A stretch of 64,000 bases of DNA, taken from Avena insularis. Lineage: Eukaryota > Streptophyta > Magnoliopsida > Poales > Poaceae. The stretch lies in assembly GCA_023614405.1 (NCBI GenBank), contig CM042688.1:443476028-443540027 (forward strand). The letters run 5' to 3'. The notes beneath the pieces were generated by a model. It was not told the DNA's origin and ran no database searches. It was given only the letters and a program-made list of their open reading frames with translations. This document shows, in pieces, positions 30,701-41,605 of the stretch (positions are counted from its first letter, which is position 1; the number at the start of each line of letters is the position of its first letter). A program made the position numbers and the translations under genes.

Positions 30701-31830
30701 GTTATTTTCATTAACCACAACTAGAGTCATTGCATGTGTGTTGTTTTCACAAACCACATATGGATCCACCAGTGTCATTGCATGTGTGTTCTTTTCACAA
30801 ACCACATATGGATCCATCAATGTCATTGCATGTGTGTTCTTTTCATTAACCACATATGGATCCCCTAGTGTCATTGCATGTGTGTTCTTTTCAATAACCA
30901 CAGCTAGAGTCATTGCATGTGTGTTCTTTTCACAAACCACATATGGATCCACTAGTGTCATTGCATGTCTGTTCTTTTCATTAACCGCAGCTCAAGTCAT
31001 TGGATGTCTGTTCTTTTCACAAACCACATGGATCCACCAGTGTCATTGCATGTGTGTTCTTTTAATAAACCACAACTAGAGTCATTGGATGTGTATTCTA
31101 TTCATTAATCACAACTAGTGTCATTGCATGTCTCTTCTTTTAATAAACCACATATGGATCCACCAGTGTTCATTGCATGTGTGTTTTTCACAAACCACAT
31201 ATAGATCGACTAGTGTCATTGTATGTGTGTTCTTTTCATTAACCACATCTAGTGTCATTGCATGTGTCTTCTTTTCACAAATCACATATGGATCCACCAG
31301 AGTCATTGCATGTCTCTATTCTTTTCATTAACCACAACTAGTGTCATTGCATGTATGTTCTTTTCAAAGACCACATATGGATCCACCAGAGTTCTATGCA
31401 TGTGTGTTCTTTTCACAAACTACATGGATCCATCAGTCTCATTGCACGTGTGTTCTTTTAATAAACCACAACTAGAGTCATTGCATGTGTGTTCTTTTCA
31501 CAAACCACATATGGATCCACCAGTGACATTGCATGTCTGTTTTTTCATTAACCACATCTAGAGTCATTTCATGTGTGTTCTTTTCACAAACCACATATGG
31601 ATCCACCAGTGTCATTGCAATTGTGTTCTTTTCATGAACCACATATGGATCCACAAGTGTCATTGCATGTGTGTTCTTTTCATTAACCACATAAGGATCC
31701 CCTAGTGTCATTGCATGTGTTTTCTTTTCACTAACGAAAGCTAGAGTCATTGCATGTCTACTATTTTCATAGACCACATATGGATCGACCAGTGTCATTT
31801 CATGTGTGTTCTTTTCACAAACCACACATG
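27595..31830. repeat. Higher-order duplication, 2,981-bp period (partial second copy)
   Basis: The series beginning near 27,595 recurs near 30,576, with offsets of 2,981 bp at 27,619/30,600, 28,147/31,128 and 28,281/31,262. The match fails near 31,825. The first copy also matches 22,615-24,342 at an offset of 5,004 bp, so the unit derives from the 7.64-kb block. Confidence 0.78.
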
Positions 31831-32828
31831 GATCCACCAGTGTCATTGCATGTGTGTTCATATCATTAAACACATATGGACCCCTGGTGTCATTGCATGT
31901 GTGTTCTTTTCATTAACCACAACTAGAGTCATTGCATGTGTGTTGTTTTCACAAACCAAATATGGATCCACCAGAGTTCATTTCATGTGTGTTCTTTTCA
32001 CAAACCACATATGGACCCACCAGTGTCATTGCATTTGTGTTCTTTTCACAAACCACATATGGACCCACCAGTGTCATTGCTTGTGTGTTCTTTTCACAAA
32101 CCACATATGGATCCACCAGTGTCATTGCATGTGTGTTCTTTTCATGATCCACAGCTAGAGTCATTGAATGTCTGTTCTTTTCACAAACCACATATGGATC
32201 TACTAGAGTCATTGCATGTGTTCGTTTCATTAACCACAGCTATAGTCTTTGTATGTGTGTTCTTTTCACAAACCACATATAGATCCACTAGTGTCATCGA
32301 ATGTGTGTTCTTCTCTCAAACCACATATGGATCCACAACTAGAGTCATTACATGTCTATTCTTCTCACAATCCACATATGGATCCACCCGAGTTAGTGAA
32401 TGTCTGTTCTTTTCATAAACCACACATTGATCCACCAGTGTCATTGCATGTGTGTTCTTTTCAAGAACCACAACCAGAGTCAGTCAATGTCTGTTCTTTT
32501 CACAAACCACGTAGGGATCCACCAGAGTCATTGGATGTGCGTTCTTTTCACAAACCACCTATAGATCCACCAGTGTCATTTCATGTGTGTTCTTTTCACA
32601 AACCATATATGGATCCACCGGAGTCATTGCATGTCTGTTCTTTTCACAGACCACACATGGATCCATCAGGGTCATTTCATGTGTGTTCTTTTTATTAACC
32701 ATAGTTAGAGTCATTTCATGTATGTTCTTTTCACAAACCTCATATGGATCCACTAGTGTCATTGCATGCGTGTTCTTTTCACAAACCACATATGGATCCA
32801 CCAATGTCATTGCATGCGTGTTCTTTTC

Positions 32829-34103
32829 ATTAACCACATATGGATCCCCTAGTGTCATTGCATGTGTGTTCTTTTCATTAACCACAGCTAGAGTCATTGC
32901 ATGTGTGTTCTTTTCACAAACCACATATGGATCCGCTAGTGTCATTGCATGTCTATTCTTTTCACAAACCACATGGATCCACCAGTGTCATTACATGTGT
33001 GTTCTTTTAATAAACCACAACTAGAGTCATTGCATGTGTATTCTATTCATTAAGCACAACTAGTGTCATTGCATGTCTGTTCTTTTAATATACCACATAT
33101 GGATCCACCAGTGTTCATTGTATGTGTGTTCTTTCACAAACCAAATATGGATCCACCAGTGTCATTGTATGTGTGTTCTTTTCATTAACCACATCTAGTG
33201 TCATTGCATGTGTGTTCTTTTCACGAACCACATATGGATCCACCAGTGTCATTTCATGTGTGTTCTTTTCATTAACCACATAAGGATCCCCTAGTGTCAT
33301 TGCATGTGTTTTCTTTTCATTAACCAAAGCTAGAGTCATTGCATGTCTACTATTTTCATAGACCACATATGGATCGACCAGTGTCATTTCATGTGTGTTC
33401 TTTTCACAAACCACATATGGATCCACAAGTGTCATTGTATGTGTGTTCTGTTCATTAACCACATATGGACCCCTAGTGTCATTGCATGTGTGTTCTTTTC
33501 ATTAACCACAACTAGAGTCATTGCATGTGTGTTGTTTTCACAAACCACATATGGATCCACCAGTGTCATTGCATGTGTGTTCTTTTCACAAACCACACAT
33601 GGATCCACCAGTGTCATTGCATGTGTGTTCTTTTCACAAACCACACATGGATCCACCAGTGTCATTGCATGTGTGTTCTTATCATTAACCACATATGGAC
33701 CCCCTAGTGTCATTGTATGTGTGTTCTTTTCATTAACCACAACAAGAGTCATTACATGTGTGTTGTTTTCACAAACCACATATGGATCCACCAGAGTTCG
33801 TTTCATATGTGTTCTTCTCACAAACCACATATGGACCCACCAGTGTCATTGCATGTGTGTTCTTTTCACAAAGCACATATGGATCCACTAGTTTCATTGC
33901 TTGTGTGTTCTTTTCACAAACCACATATGGATCCACTAGTGTCATTGCATGTGTCGTCTTTTCATGATCCATAGCTAGAGTCATTGAATTTCTGTTCTTT
34001 TCACAAACCACATATGGATCCACTAGTGTCATTGCATGCGTGTTCCTTTCACAAACCACATATGGATCCACCAATGTCATTGCATGCGTGTTCTTTTCAT
34101 TAA
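32829..34103. repeat. 1.27-kb higher-order unit split by element 1
   Basis: The satellite at 32,829-34,103 matches that at 45,993-47,266 on the other side of element 1 (offset 13,163-13,164 bp; compare 33,343 with 46,507 and 33,115 with 46,279). Removing element 1 and one target-site copy gives a tandem higher-order repeat of about 1,270 bp. This shows that the satellite on both sides was one continuous array before the insertion. Confidence 0.82.
34099..34103. repeat. Target-site duplication of element 1, left copy (ATTAA)
   Basis: ATTAA directly precedes the LTR start TGTAGC and is repeated at 45,993-45,997 directly after the LTR end TTACA. The target was a satellite ...TTTTCATTAACCACATATGG... 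junction that is common in the array. Five bases is the usual duplication length for Gypsy integrases. Confidence 0.95.
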
Positions 34104-37100
34104 TGTAGCATCCCAATTGTCTAACAATTGCAATGCTACTAGCCTAGTCTATATAATGGCTACTTCCTTTATACAATTGTTGCATCATAATTATATCATG
34201 CTCATGTCATCATGCCACCTTGCACTTGAGTATCATATAAAACCCTTTTCAATTTGGATCTCCTCTCATATGCATCATTAATTGTATTTGCCTCTTGATA
34301 TTGTATTTGGTTATTGATATATTGTTTAAATGCCCAATTTGAGTTGGGGGCATATCTTTTATTCAACTCCATCACCTTTATTTCACCACCTTATAATTCC
34401 ACCATCCCATTATCCATGAGCTTGTATTTTATTTTCTTCTGGTATTTAATCTAGCTCGTGGGAGATAGGATGGATCTACTTCTACAAATTCTTTTGCTTG
34501 GCTTTATTCCACTTTTGGGAATGCATAAGAATAATGCCATGTTAATATTATTGTCTTCACAAGAATAAACATGGCATTAATTATTTTGCATGGGCCATGC
34601 AAGTACCACCACATTCTGGTCTTTTGGATTTTATTTGAATTTTTGAGTGGATCATCTCCCATCTCTCTCTCTACCCCCCTCATCTTGATCTTGTGTTTGG
34701 ATCATGTTAAAACCCTCACACCACCTCTTCTCTCATCTCACTCTCCTTATCCATCATCACATCCTCCACCCTTGCTTGATCTTAGTGGATCACCCCTAAA
34801 CCCTAACCTCTCCCTCTAACCCCTCTCTCTCCAAACCAAAACCCTAAGCCTCATCTCTCCTCTCTCTAACCTAGATAAAGCCCTAAAACCTAATCCCTCA
34901 TCTAACCCTAAATACACCCATAACCCCCTCTCTTCTCACCCTCTCCTTCAACCATGCCGAGGTGCCCCTCTCCCTACCATGCAGGCCCCACCTAGCCACC
35001 TACTCCCCTGGCCGAGCTACCCTCCTACCCCAACCCTAGCACAACCCTAACCCGAGCCCCTCTAATCCTAACCGAAGCTCACCCGAGCCTCTCCCTCCTC
35101 TCTCTCCTTCTCTCTGCCAGCAGCCACCCGAGCCTACCCTCCTTGGATGCTCCCTGGTCCCACCTGCAGCCTCTCCACGACCCACCTGGCCTGCCCTGCC
35201 CGAGCAGGCACGTGAGGAGGAGGGAAAAAGGTGGCACCCAAGCCACCTTATCTACCCCCTGCCTCGGCTGCTCCTCCTCTCTCTCCCTCCTTTTCCTCCT
35301 TCCCCACGGCTCCTCTGGCGCCCCCAGATCCACCCAGCGCCTCGCCTCCTTCCCTTCACAGACCGACGCCACCCGGCCTTGACGCCGTCGCCTCGTCGAA
35401 CCAGCCGTGCAGCGCGACCGTGAAGCGGCCTAGAGATCGAGGACGCTCCTCTGCTTCACCCTGTACCCGCCGTCGAGGAGGAGAAGGGCTGGAGCCGCCG
35501 GTACCACCGCTGGCCGACGAACCCTAGCCTCACTGCGTCACATTTCGTAACGATCGCCCAGCTCACGCTGAACCACCACCGTCAATAACCTCGCGGTGAG
35601 CTCCCGAGTCTCCCAGACACCCTTGCAGTCACCGTCATGTCCTGGTCGTGGCGATCTTTCCGTCGAACGCTCTTCGCTACCGACGTCATGGTCGGGTTCC
35701 ACACGGTGGCGTCGCAGAGATAGTTCTAGCCGCGTAGCACCTCACCTAGGCCACGCCTACCTCCCTAACGACTACCCATCCCTACCGCAGTGGCTGCCTC
35801 ATGCGCCAGATGCCAGGTTCGATCCCCGCCAGCCACAAGACCGATCGGTCGCCCGGCCGACGCCGAAAGATCCACAGACGGGCCGTCGCTTATAGAAAGC
35901 CCTTTTGTTTTTCGCTCTTAACCCAGCGGTACCACGTGGCCCGCTTCGGTCGCTTTTCTTTCTTGCAGAAAAACCCTCCGCTTTTCCCAGCCGCAACCCG
36001 CGCTCCAGCCCCCACCTGTCCTCTCTCTCTCTCTCCTTGTCATGTGGGCGCTGCCAGCCCCACCTGCAGCCTCAGTGGCTAGGCGAGTCCGCGGTGATAG
36101 AAGGATTTCTTGCCGTTAAGCCAAGTCGTCGGCCCCACCCACAAGGACTGTGGCTAGTTCTTACGAGTAATAAAAGTTTCTCCTGTTGATTGTTCTAATT
36201 AAACCTTTTTCAAATTAATTTAAATTCAAATTCAAATCTGTTTTTTAATTAAATTTTAAAATATAAACCCAAATTAAACATGTAATATATGTTTTGAAAT
36301 CAGAAAAATGTGAGGAATTCAAATATGGCCTTCAAAATATGTTTTGGACACTTTAATTTTTCAAGTTGAATAAAATTGCAATAAAATGTCCTTTTCCTTA
36401 TTTAATTAATAACTTTTGTTTTATAACTCCAAATTTGACAAATAATATGTCTAAAATGATTAGCTCGACGAGACCTTTCTGTTTATGCATTCCATGTTCT
36501 GAATTTCAGCATGCATCATATAAATATAAAGTATACAGCAACTTATTTGAGGTTAAAATGTGACTAAAACTCAATAAAATGCCTTTTCCTTGTATTCCAC
36601 ACCTCACCCATGCCATGCTACTTTATTGCCATGCAAAGTGTGCATCATTCATCATGGCATGATTTTTTTCTTGTCGCATTTTATTCATATGCTTGTGCAC
36701 TTTATTTATGTTGGCCCTTGTTTGTTTGGTTCTTCTTCGAATAGACGCTGAGCAGGGGATATATCAAGAAACCCAGGAGCACTACCCAGATCCTTCTCTC
36801 GCTTCAACTGAGCTGCCAGGCAAGCACTACCACATGCTTGCATACATATAGTACCTATTGCCCCTATCTTATTCTTGCATCATTGAGTCGCGATTGCATT
36901 AAACTGAATCCCAAGTCTTGCATAGCCTTTACTTTTAAACCCACAAGCTTGTTCCTCCATCCCATGAGCCATTACTACAGGAGTTGTTTGAGCCATGCGG
37001 GTCGTAGAACAGCATGTGTAGGGTATGTGAGTGTCTGATGGATAACGAGGTACCTATACAACTTAACCTGAGTAGTAATGGGAAAACTAATGAAAGTGGC

Positions 37101-38545
37101 ACCGGTGAGCAATATCTGCTATTGGTTTTTCATGCTCTCTTGTGTCCCGTAGGACCCCGAGTACTTGATTCCTGTTCCTTGAATATTCGCGCTATCCACA
37201 TCCGGGAGGCTTATGAACCCCCCTGAGCCAGAGCTTAATTCATTCTTATTTCTTGGGGCCACAATTAGTTTGGGGCTTTATTACTATCCTGTACTTATGC
37301 CATGCTTTACTGCTTTATTTAAGATTGTGCGTGGAGCACCTGTACTATTTAGGTCTGTGACACGTTTTCGCTGTATCGACAAGCCCAGTCACATTTTCGG
37401 GTTCCCGATACGTTTACGACCGTCACAGCCGAAACCTTGAGTCCATCTCGGAGTCGGCCAACTTTGTCGCGGGTAGCTTAATGGGGTGGCCCCCTGAAAT
37501 ATTTCTGAATCCTGTGATCGCTTTGTCGTGACTGCCTCGTTGGGTTTTGATTTGGTTTTTCCAAGGTTGATCGAGTGTGTGTTGCTATTTGTGCATCCCT
37601 GCAGGGTAAAACTTTCTGAAAGCCGTGTCCGTGGTTATGGACGACTTGGAGCATAGTTTCTCGATCATAGACAAGTATAACTAAAGTACCGCTTTTAATT
37701 TGACTAAGTACCTGACTAGTAAATAGTGCAACACTCATGGAATGGATAATAAAACTACCAACGGATGGGGGGTTGTTTGTCCGCTTCCTCGTTGGAAAGC
37801 GAGGAGGAGTATGGATCTGTTAATATTACTATTATAACTGTTGTTATTAATTCACGGACATCCGTCTATCTTTGGTTGGGCGGATGGTTAGCGAGTATCT
37901 ATAGAATTGTTAGGTATTATCTTTTGCTGCAATTGCGTCACCCCAGGTTGTGTCCCCTTTAGAGGCATAAAGACTTGCTGAGTACCCCTAGGGTCTCACA
38001 CGATAAATTGTTTGATTCAGATGAACAGTTGAACTCGCAAGATGGATACTGGGTGGAGGAGACGGACGATGTTGGCAACGATCATTCGGTGTAGAGATTC
38101 CGGGAACGGGGATCCGTGAGATCTGTGGGCGGGATGTGTTTATTTATGGGGCATCTTATGCCGATTTGCTTCTTATCCGTACTCGGATCTTGTTTTCCGC
38201 TTCCGCCTGATACTCTGATGTTTGATGTATGAGGAAATATCCTAAACTATTATATCTATCTAGGATATTTGGATCTTGCCGTATGGCGTTGCAATATTTC
38301 TATTTCTTTTAGATGGAATGGCTCTGAGGACTGTTGTATGGTGGCATGCATACATACTCATTTGTGTATGTAGTTGATCCCTTCGCCTGCCGATTACGCC
38401 GCTCGTTCTTGTCCCGATGTTTGGAAATGGTTAGGATGGCCGTAAGGTCTACCTGTGAGTGGCATTTGGGCCCCACCGTACTATTTTAACCATTTCCACT
38501 CATCCAGGCTTGTAACTAAGAGCGTAATTCACCGAGGTAGTTACA
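34104..38545 (+). repeat. Element 1 5' LTR (4,442 bp)
   Basis: Runs from TGTAGCATCC to AGTTACA and is matched along its length by 41,606-45,992. Layout: an AT-rich start to about 34,640; a pyrimidine-rich zone with many CCCTAA-like motifs to about 35,080; a GC-rich block of about 35,080-36,180; AT-rich sequence to about 36,600; mixed sequence to the end. Short ORFs here (for example 34,571-34,819) look the same in both LTRs because LTRs are copied from one template, and they have no recognisable domain. Relative to the 3' LTR it keeps an extra segment at 38,331-38,412. Confidence 0.95.
34236..34242 (+). promoter_or_regulatory. Possible TATA box in element 1 LTR
   Basis: TATAAAA lies about 130 bp inside the LTR and is conserved at 41,738-41,744 in the 3' LTR, followed by CCCTTTTC. 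It is the clearest TATA-like sequence on the sense strand in the first part of the LTR. In AT-rich DNA such a match can be chance, and no start site is known. Confidence 0.25.
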
Positions 38546-38547
38546 AT

Positions 38548-38560
38548 TGGTATCAGAGCC
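38548..38560 (+). other. Primer-binding site, initiator tRNA-Met type
   Basis: TGGTATCAGAGCC lies two bases after the 5' LTR end. It is complementary to the 3' end of plant initiator tRNA-Met (...GCTCTGATACCA), the primer used for minus-strand DNA synthesis by many plant Gypsy and Copia elements. It fixes the plus orientation of element 1. Confidence 0.95.
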
Positions 38561-38787
38561 ATCCCACCCTTCAGGGTCTCAGCCAAATGGTCGTTGTCAG
38601 TCTAGCAAATATTTTTGGTAGCTATGTATACTAGGGAAAAACAAAACGCGAGAGTAGGATTGCTTCCATTTTTCTTCTTACCCAACCACCCACCCTTTTC
38701 TGGTAAGGAAGTGTAACGTTTTCAATCCTCTTCTTAAAAATTCAAACTAGGATTCACGTGTTCTGGGTTTCCGTAGTACCATAGAAA

Positions 38788-38809
38788 GTGTGTGTGTGTG
38801 TGTGTGTGT
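38788..38809. repeat. (GT)11 microsatellite
   Basis: Eleven uninterrupted GT dinucleotides in the element 1 interior, about 230 bp after the primer-binding site. Confidence 0.95.
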
Positions 38810-39749
38810 AATTCCTTGTCTATCTGTTGCATCCAATTTGTTATCACGATCTGCCTTTGGTTATCAACTGTTGGTACATTCCATACTGACAGGCTTTTGA
38901 AAACCGGCGCGATCTATCTGACTTCTTGTTAACTGGTGCCATCTTCTTAAGGGTGTCCTTTCTTCTAGCAACTCCACATTCGGTGAAAGCATCGGTTGCT
39001 AATCTCTACCTGATAAGTGATTTTGCGCATCTATTGGTATTTTAATGCCGAAAAATGCGGAAATTTTTTCTTTGATACATCTGTGTTTCCACACTCCTTT
39101 TCAGTCGTGTGTGAAACATTATCTATCTTCCTTTTATCAGCATGCCCATGCTAACTCATTCTTTTGTCACCGGCGCTTAATCCTAGAGTTTCATTTCATC
39201 TACAAATATCTTGGGCTAATTACATAACATGTGTCGATCCGATGATGGTGATTGTAATTTGGTTCTCGGCATAGCTATATGACACTTACCATGAGTGGAA
39301 TATGGAAAATGCTATCAACTCTATCCTCCAAATGGTGACGGTTATCTCCTGTGATTTTGAGTACACCGAGATCATATCTATGCATATTCAAGCATCTTTG
39401 GCAATCCAGAGTTTCCCAAAGCACTACGGCGGTCTATCATCTGTCCATCATGCTGCACATCTTTTTGAACTCCATATCTGCAAAATTCTCTTTGAGACGA
39501 GGGAATTGCATCTTTTCATCTCTGGTAGCTTTGCTTGAGGTATGAGCTATCATCGGTTCTTATCCAAGATCTCTTTATCTTTGTAACCGGTGATCCAATC
39601 GACAATGTGAACCAGGTGACATCTCTTTTTCTTCCGAAGGGCCAGATAATCTATTCTACCAGTGCATCTTCTTCAACACGAACCCGTGCTCTTAATATTG
39701 ATCTTTCCAAGAGCGTTGAGCTCAGGAAGTGTTCGAGCATTTGTTCGTT

Positions 39750-39965
39750 TCTCTCGCCTTTTGAACTTGGTATTCTGGGAATATCTTGTTAATCCATGGT
39801 GGTATCTGTTGATAATATGCTTGCCTATTCCATATCAATGGAAGGACATGGAAGATCATCTGTGTCTCTTTCTCTCAAGCTTCATGAGCATTGCCTGGGT
39901 GCAAAGTCTCAAAGTGAGAATTCTGACTTTTTGGAGTCACCTATCTCGACCACGTCCTTCTGCTA
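39750..39965 (+). pseudogene. Reverse transcriptase fossil (Gypsy pol), frameshifted
   Basis: Three frames must be combined to see the homology. Near 39,777-39,790 one frame reads WEYL. From 39,796 the frame reads MVVSVDNMLAYS, at the place of the Gypsy catalytic aspartate box, with the box decayed to V-D-N. From about 39,848 EDHL is followed by frame changes giving LKLHEHCLGAK and then a stop-interrupted SK-EF-L segment and a LDHV-like end, the order seen in the Gypsy polymerase-thumb region. Spacing between motifs is about normal, so this part decayed in place by small indels and substitutions. It cannot encode an active enzyme. Confidence 0.7.
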
Positions 39966-40842
39966 AATACATTACTTCAATTCTGGAATCAGCAAGTCCA
40001 TTGTTAATTCCATCTTCCATCTTCAATGAAACCTAGAGTCTTTCCTTGTTGGCGAGTTATCATCGTCGTTCCGCCGAAGTTTTCCTCAAGACTGCTAAAC
40101 CTCTCTCAATCTTTTCAAGAAGAACATGGAGTTCCTTTCACCTCGGTCTCGTCAAGTGATCTCTTGAAACCCTCTCGCTCTATCATCTATGCTCAATCCA
40201 CCGGAGGCCATGAAGACCTTCCAGATCTTGTATTCCTTCTGTTCAAGTTGGTGCTATCTTTTCTGTAGCTGTTGAATCTTGCAGTTCTTCTCCGTAATCT
40301 TCCTTCATATCTTTCCGGGGGCTTGGTGTTTCAGACATGATGACAACATCATCATCTTTATCTATCTGTGAACCTGGCGAATAGTTTGCATCTATCCTTG
40401 TTTTCTAACGAAGTTCCATGAGTTATTGTCAATACCTTCAGTCGGTTTCGGTAGTTGGGTTGCATGGTTTTCTTATTCATGTGCGGAGTAATGCTTTGAG
40501 TGCGGGATGGAGTAGCTACCATACCACTACTCTTATCATTCCCTCTTGTACATTGAATTGGTGAATTAATGTGATTTCACTCATTCCACGGAAGTTGGAA
40601 GTGGCCTTTATCCCTCGATACTTTTACTTCCGTCCTTGTTTTTCCGGAGTGCTCTCTCGAAGAAAGTAATCAATAATCTCTTGTTGGTGGTCTGTCTATT
40701 CTAGATGGAGCAAAATCTTCAATTATCTGGTGGAAACAAACGCAAACTCTTTTCTGTCCTCGTCATTCTACCGATGCTCGATATCCCCAAACAAGATGAA
40801 AGGAAACTATCTCTCTCTTTGTTTCATCAATTCTTTTTCTGT

Positions 40843-40890
40843 GGTAAAGCCAATTATGGTTGATGCCATCAGCCGCAAATCTATTGCGTT
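40843..40890 (+). pseudogene. RNase H C-terminal fossil (Gypsy pol)
   Basis: GKAN is encoded at 40,843-40,854, and VDAISRKS continues at 40,859-40,882 in a frame shifted by one. This matches the well-known end of the Gypsy RNase H domain, where a GKAN segment leads into a DALSRK-type motif. A small deletion between the halves explains the frameshift. It lies about 1 kb downstream of the reverse transcriptase fossil, a plausible distance for an intact pol. Confidence 0.7.
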
Positions 40891-41565
40891 AGCCTCAAGG
40901 CTAAGGAAAGCAATAAGTATCTCTACAATAAACTCCAGATCCTCCATATTCTTTGCTTCTCGGGATTCCACCATGAGCTGGCTTCACATCCATCTCTGGA
41001 AGTTATATTCGCGCACCTCAATTGCGTGATCCGTTGGGTCTTACCAGCGTAACAAGAATCTAATCCGACGATGTCTAACTAAATCTTTCTGTTGATATCA
41101 AGGGACTCTATTGTTTGAAGGCAATATTGTTTCCGTACTTCATTTCTCAAATCCGAGAGAAGATACGATGCTAGTGTCACAGTGGTTCAAACCTCTCCAA
41201 TCTAGTTCTTTTTCTTCCGGCGAGATAAAGATTCATCCTCTCTCGTATCAGTAAATCTTTAATCTTAACGGTGTGTCTTTCTTTATCCATGATACATCAT
41301 CTTTTCCTTTTCTTTCACAAGTGGTTTATTCTTTTATCATGTTTCTTGAGAAAACCGGAGCTATGTCCATCCTATCCTTCGTGTCTCACGACAATCCTTC
41401 AACTCTTCTAACCGTTGTTTCTCAAGCAAAATGCAAGACTCGCAACAAGTCTAACAAGTTTTGCAAGGTGTAGCAGTCGCACCATCCCGATGTTCATCAA
41501 CTTGGGAACGTGAGGGTCACCTTTGTTCGAACACTCGCCTCTTCTTGTGTTGTTTTCTTTTTCCT

Positions 41566-41588
41566 AGGAATCTCGGGGCGAGATTCTT
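41566..41588 (+). other. Stem-loop upstream of the element 1 polypurine tract
   Basis: GAATCTCG at 41,568-41,575 pairs perfectly with CGAGATTC at 41,579-41,586 around a GGG loop. The stem extends by one G-T wobble and one A-T pair. It ends 6 bp before the polypurine tract and 19 bp before the 3' LTR. A matching stem is found in element 2 with one changed base pair. Confidence 0.7.
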
Positions 41589-41592
41589 GTTT

Positions 41593-41605
41593 AGTGGGGG
41601 AGAGT
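41593..41605 (+). other. Polypurine tract of element 1
   Basis: AGTGGGGGAGAGT directly precedes the 3' LTR start TGTAGCATCC. A purine run at this position primes plus-strand DNA synthesis in LTR retrotransposons. Confidence 0.9.

Larger units (their letters stand above)
1..34103. repeat. 48-bp satellite array (main block)
   Basis: Continuous tandem array with no unrelated sequence. The commonest monomer is 48 bp: it opens with CACATATGGATCCACCAGTG, continues through TCATTGCATGTGTG and ends with TTCTTTTCACAAAC; clean consecutive copies lie near 1983-2126 and 8450-8580. Each full unit has an NdeI site overlapping a BamHI site. Length variants are 51 bp (extra CAGCTAGAG-type segment), 46 bp (loss of one TG), 45 bp (loss of TAT), 39 bp (loss of the BamHI segment, often with XbaI TCTAGA) and 30 bp (core CATGAGCATG). 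Because 48 is 3 x 16, long ORFs appear on both strands as 16-residue repeats; they are products of the periodicity. I do not recognise a named satellite family. Chromosomal position (centromeric, subtelomeric or interstitial) cannot be told from the sequence. Confidence 0.97.
38561..41592 (+). other. Element 1 interior, degenerate and non-coding
   Basis: About 3.0 kb between primer site and polypurine tract. All frames are closed by frequent stops. The segment 38,561-39,700 shows nothing I can recognise as gag. The segment 39,750-40,890 carries degraded pol fragments (annotated separately). From about 40,890 to 41,560 I see no recognisable integrase. The interior looks like a pol-derived remnant with large deletions and many frameshifts. 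Confidence 0.8.

Noticed and set aside
1..34103. CRISPR-like array
   Set aside because: There are no unique spacers between identical repeats; whole 48-bp units vary gradually, units are head-to-tail without spacers, no cas genes are present, and the context is plant.
34571..34819. 82-codon ORF identical at 42,073-42,321
   Set aside because: Identity follows from LTR duplication at insertion. The ORF has no recognisable domain and lies in U3-like sequence.
34790..35060. Telomere-like CCCTAA/CCCTAAA motifs in the element 1 LTR
   Set aside because: The motifs are irregularly spaced, degenerate, mixed with other pyrimidine-rich sequence and present in both LTRs. They are not a telomeric tract.
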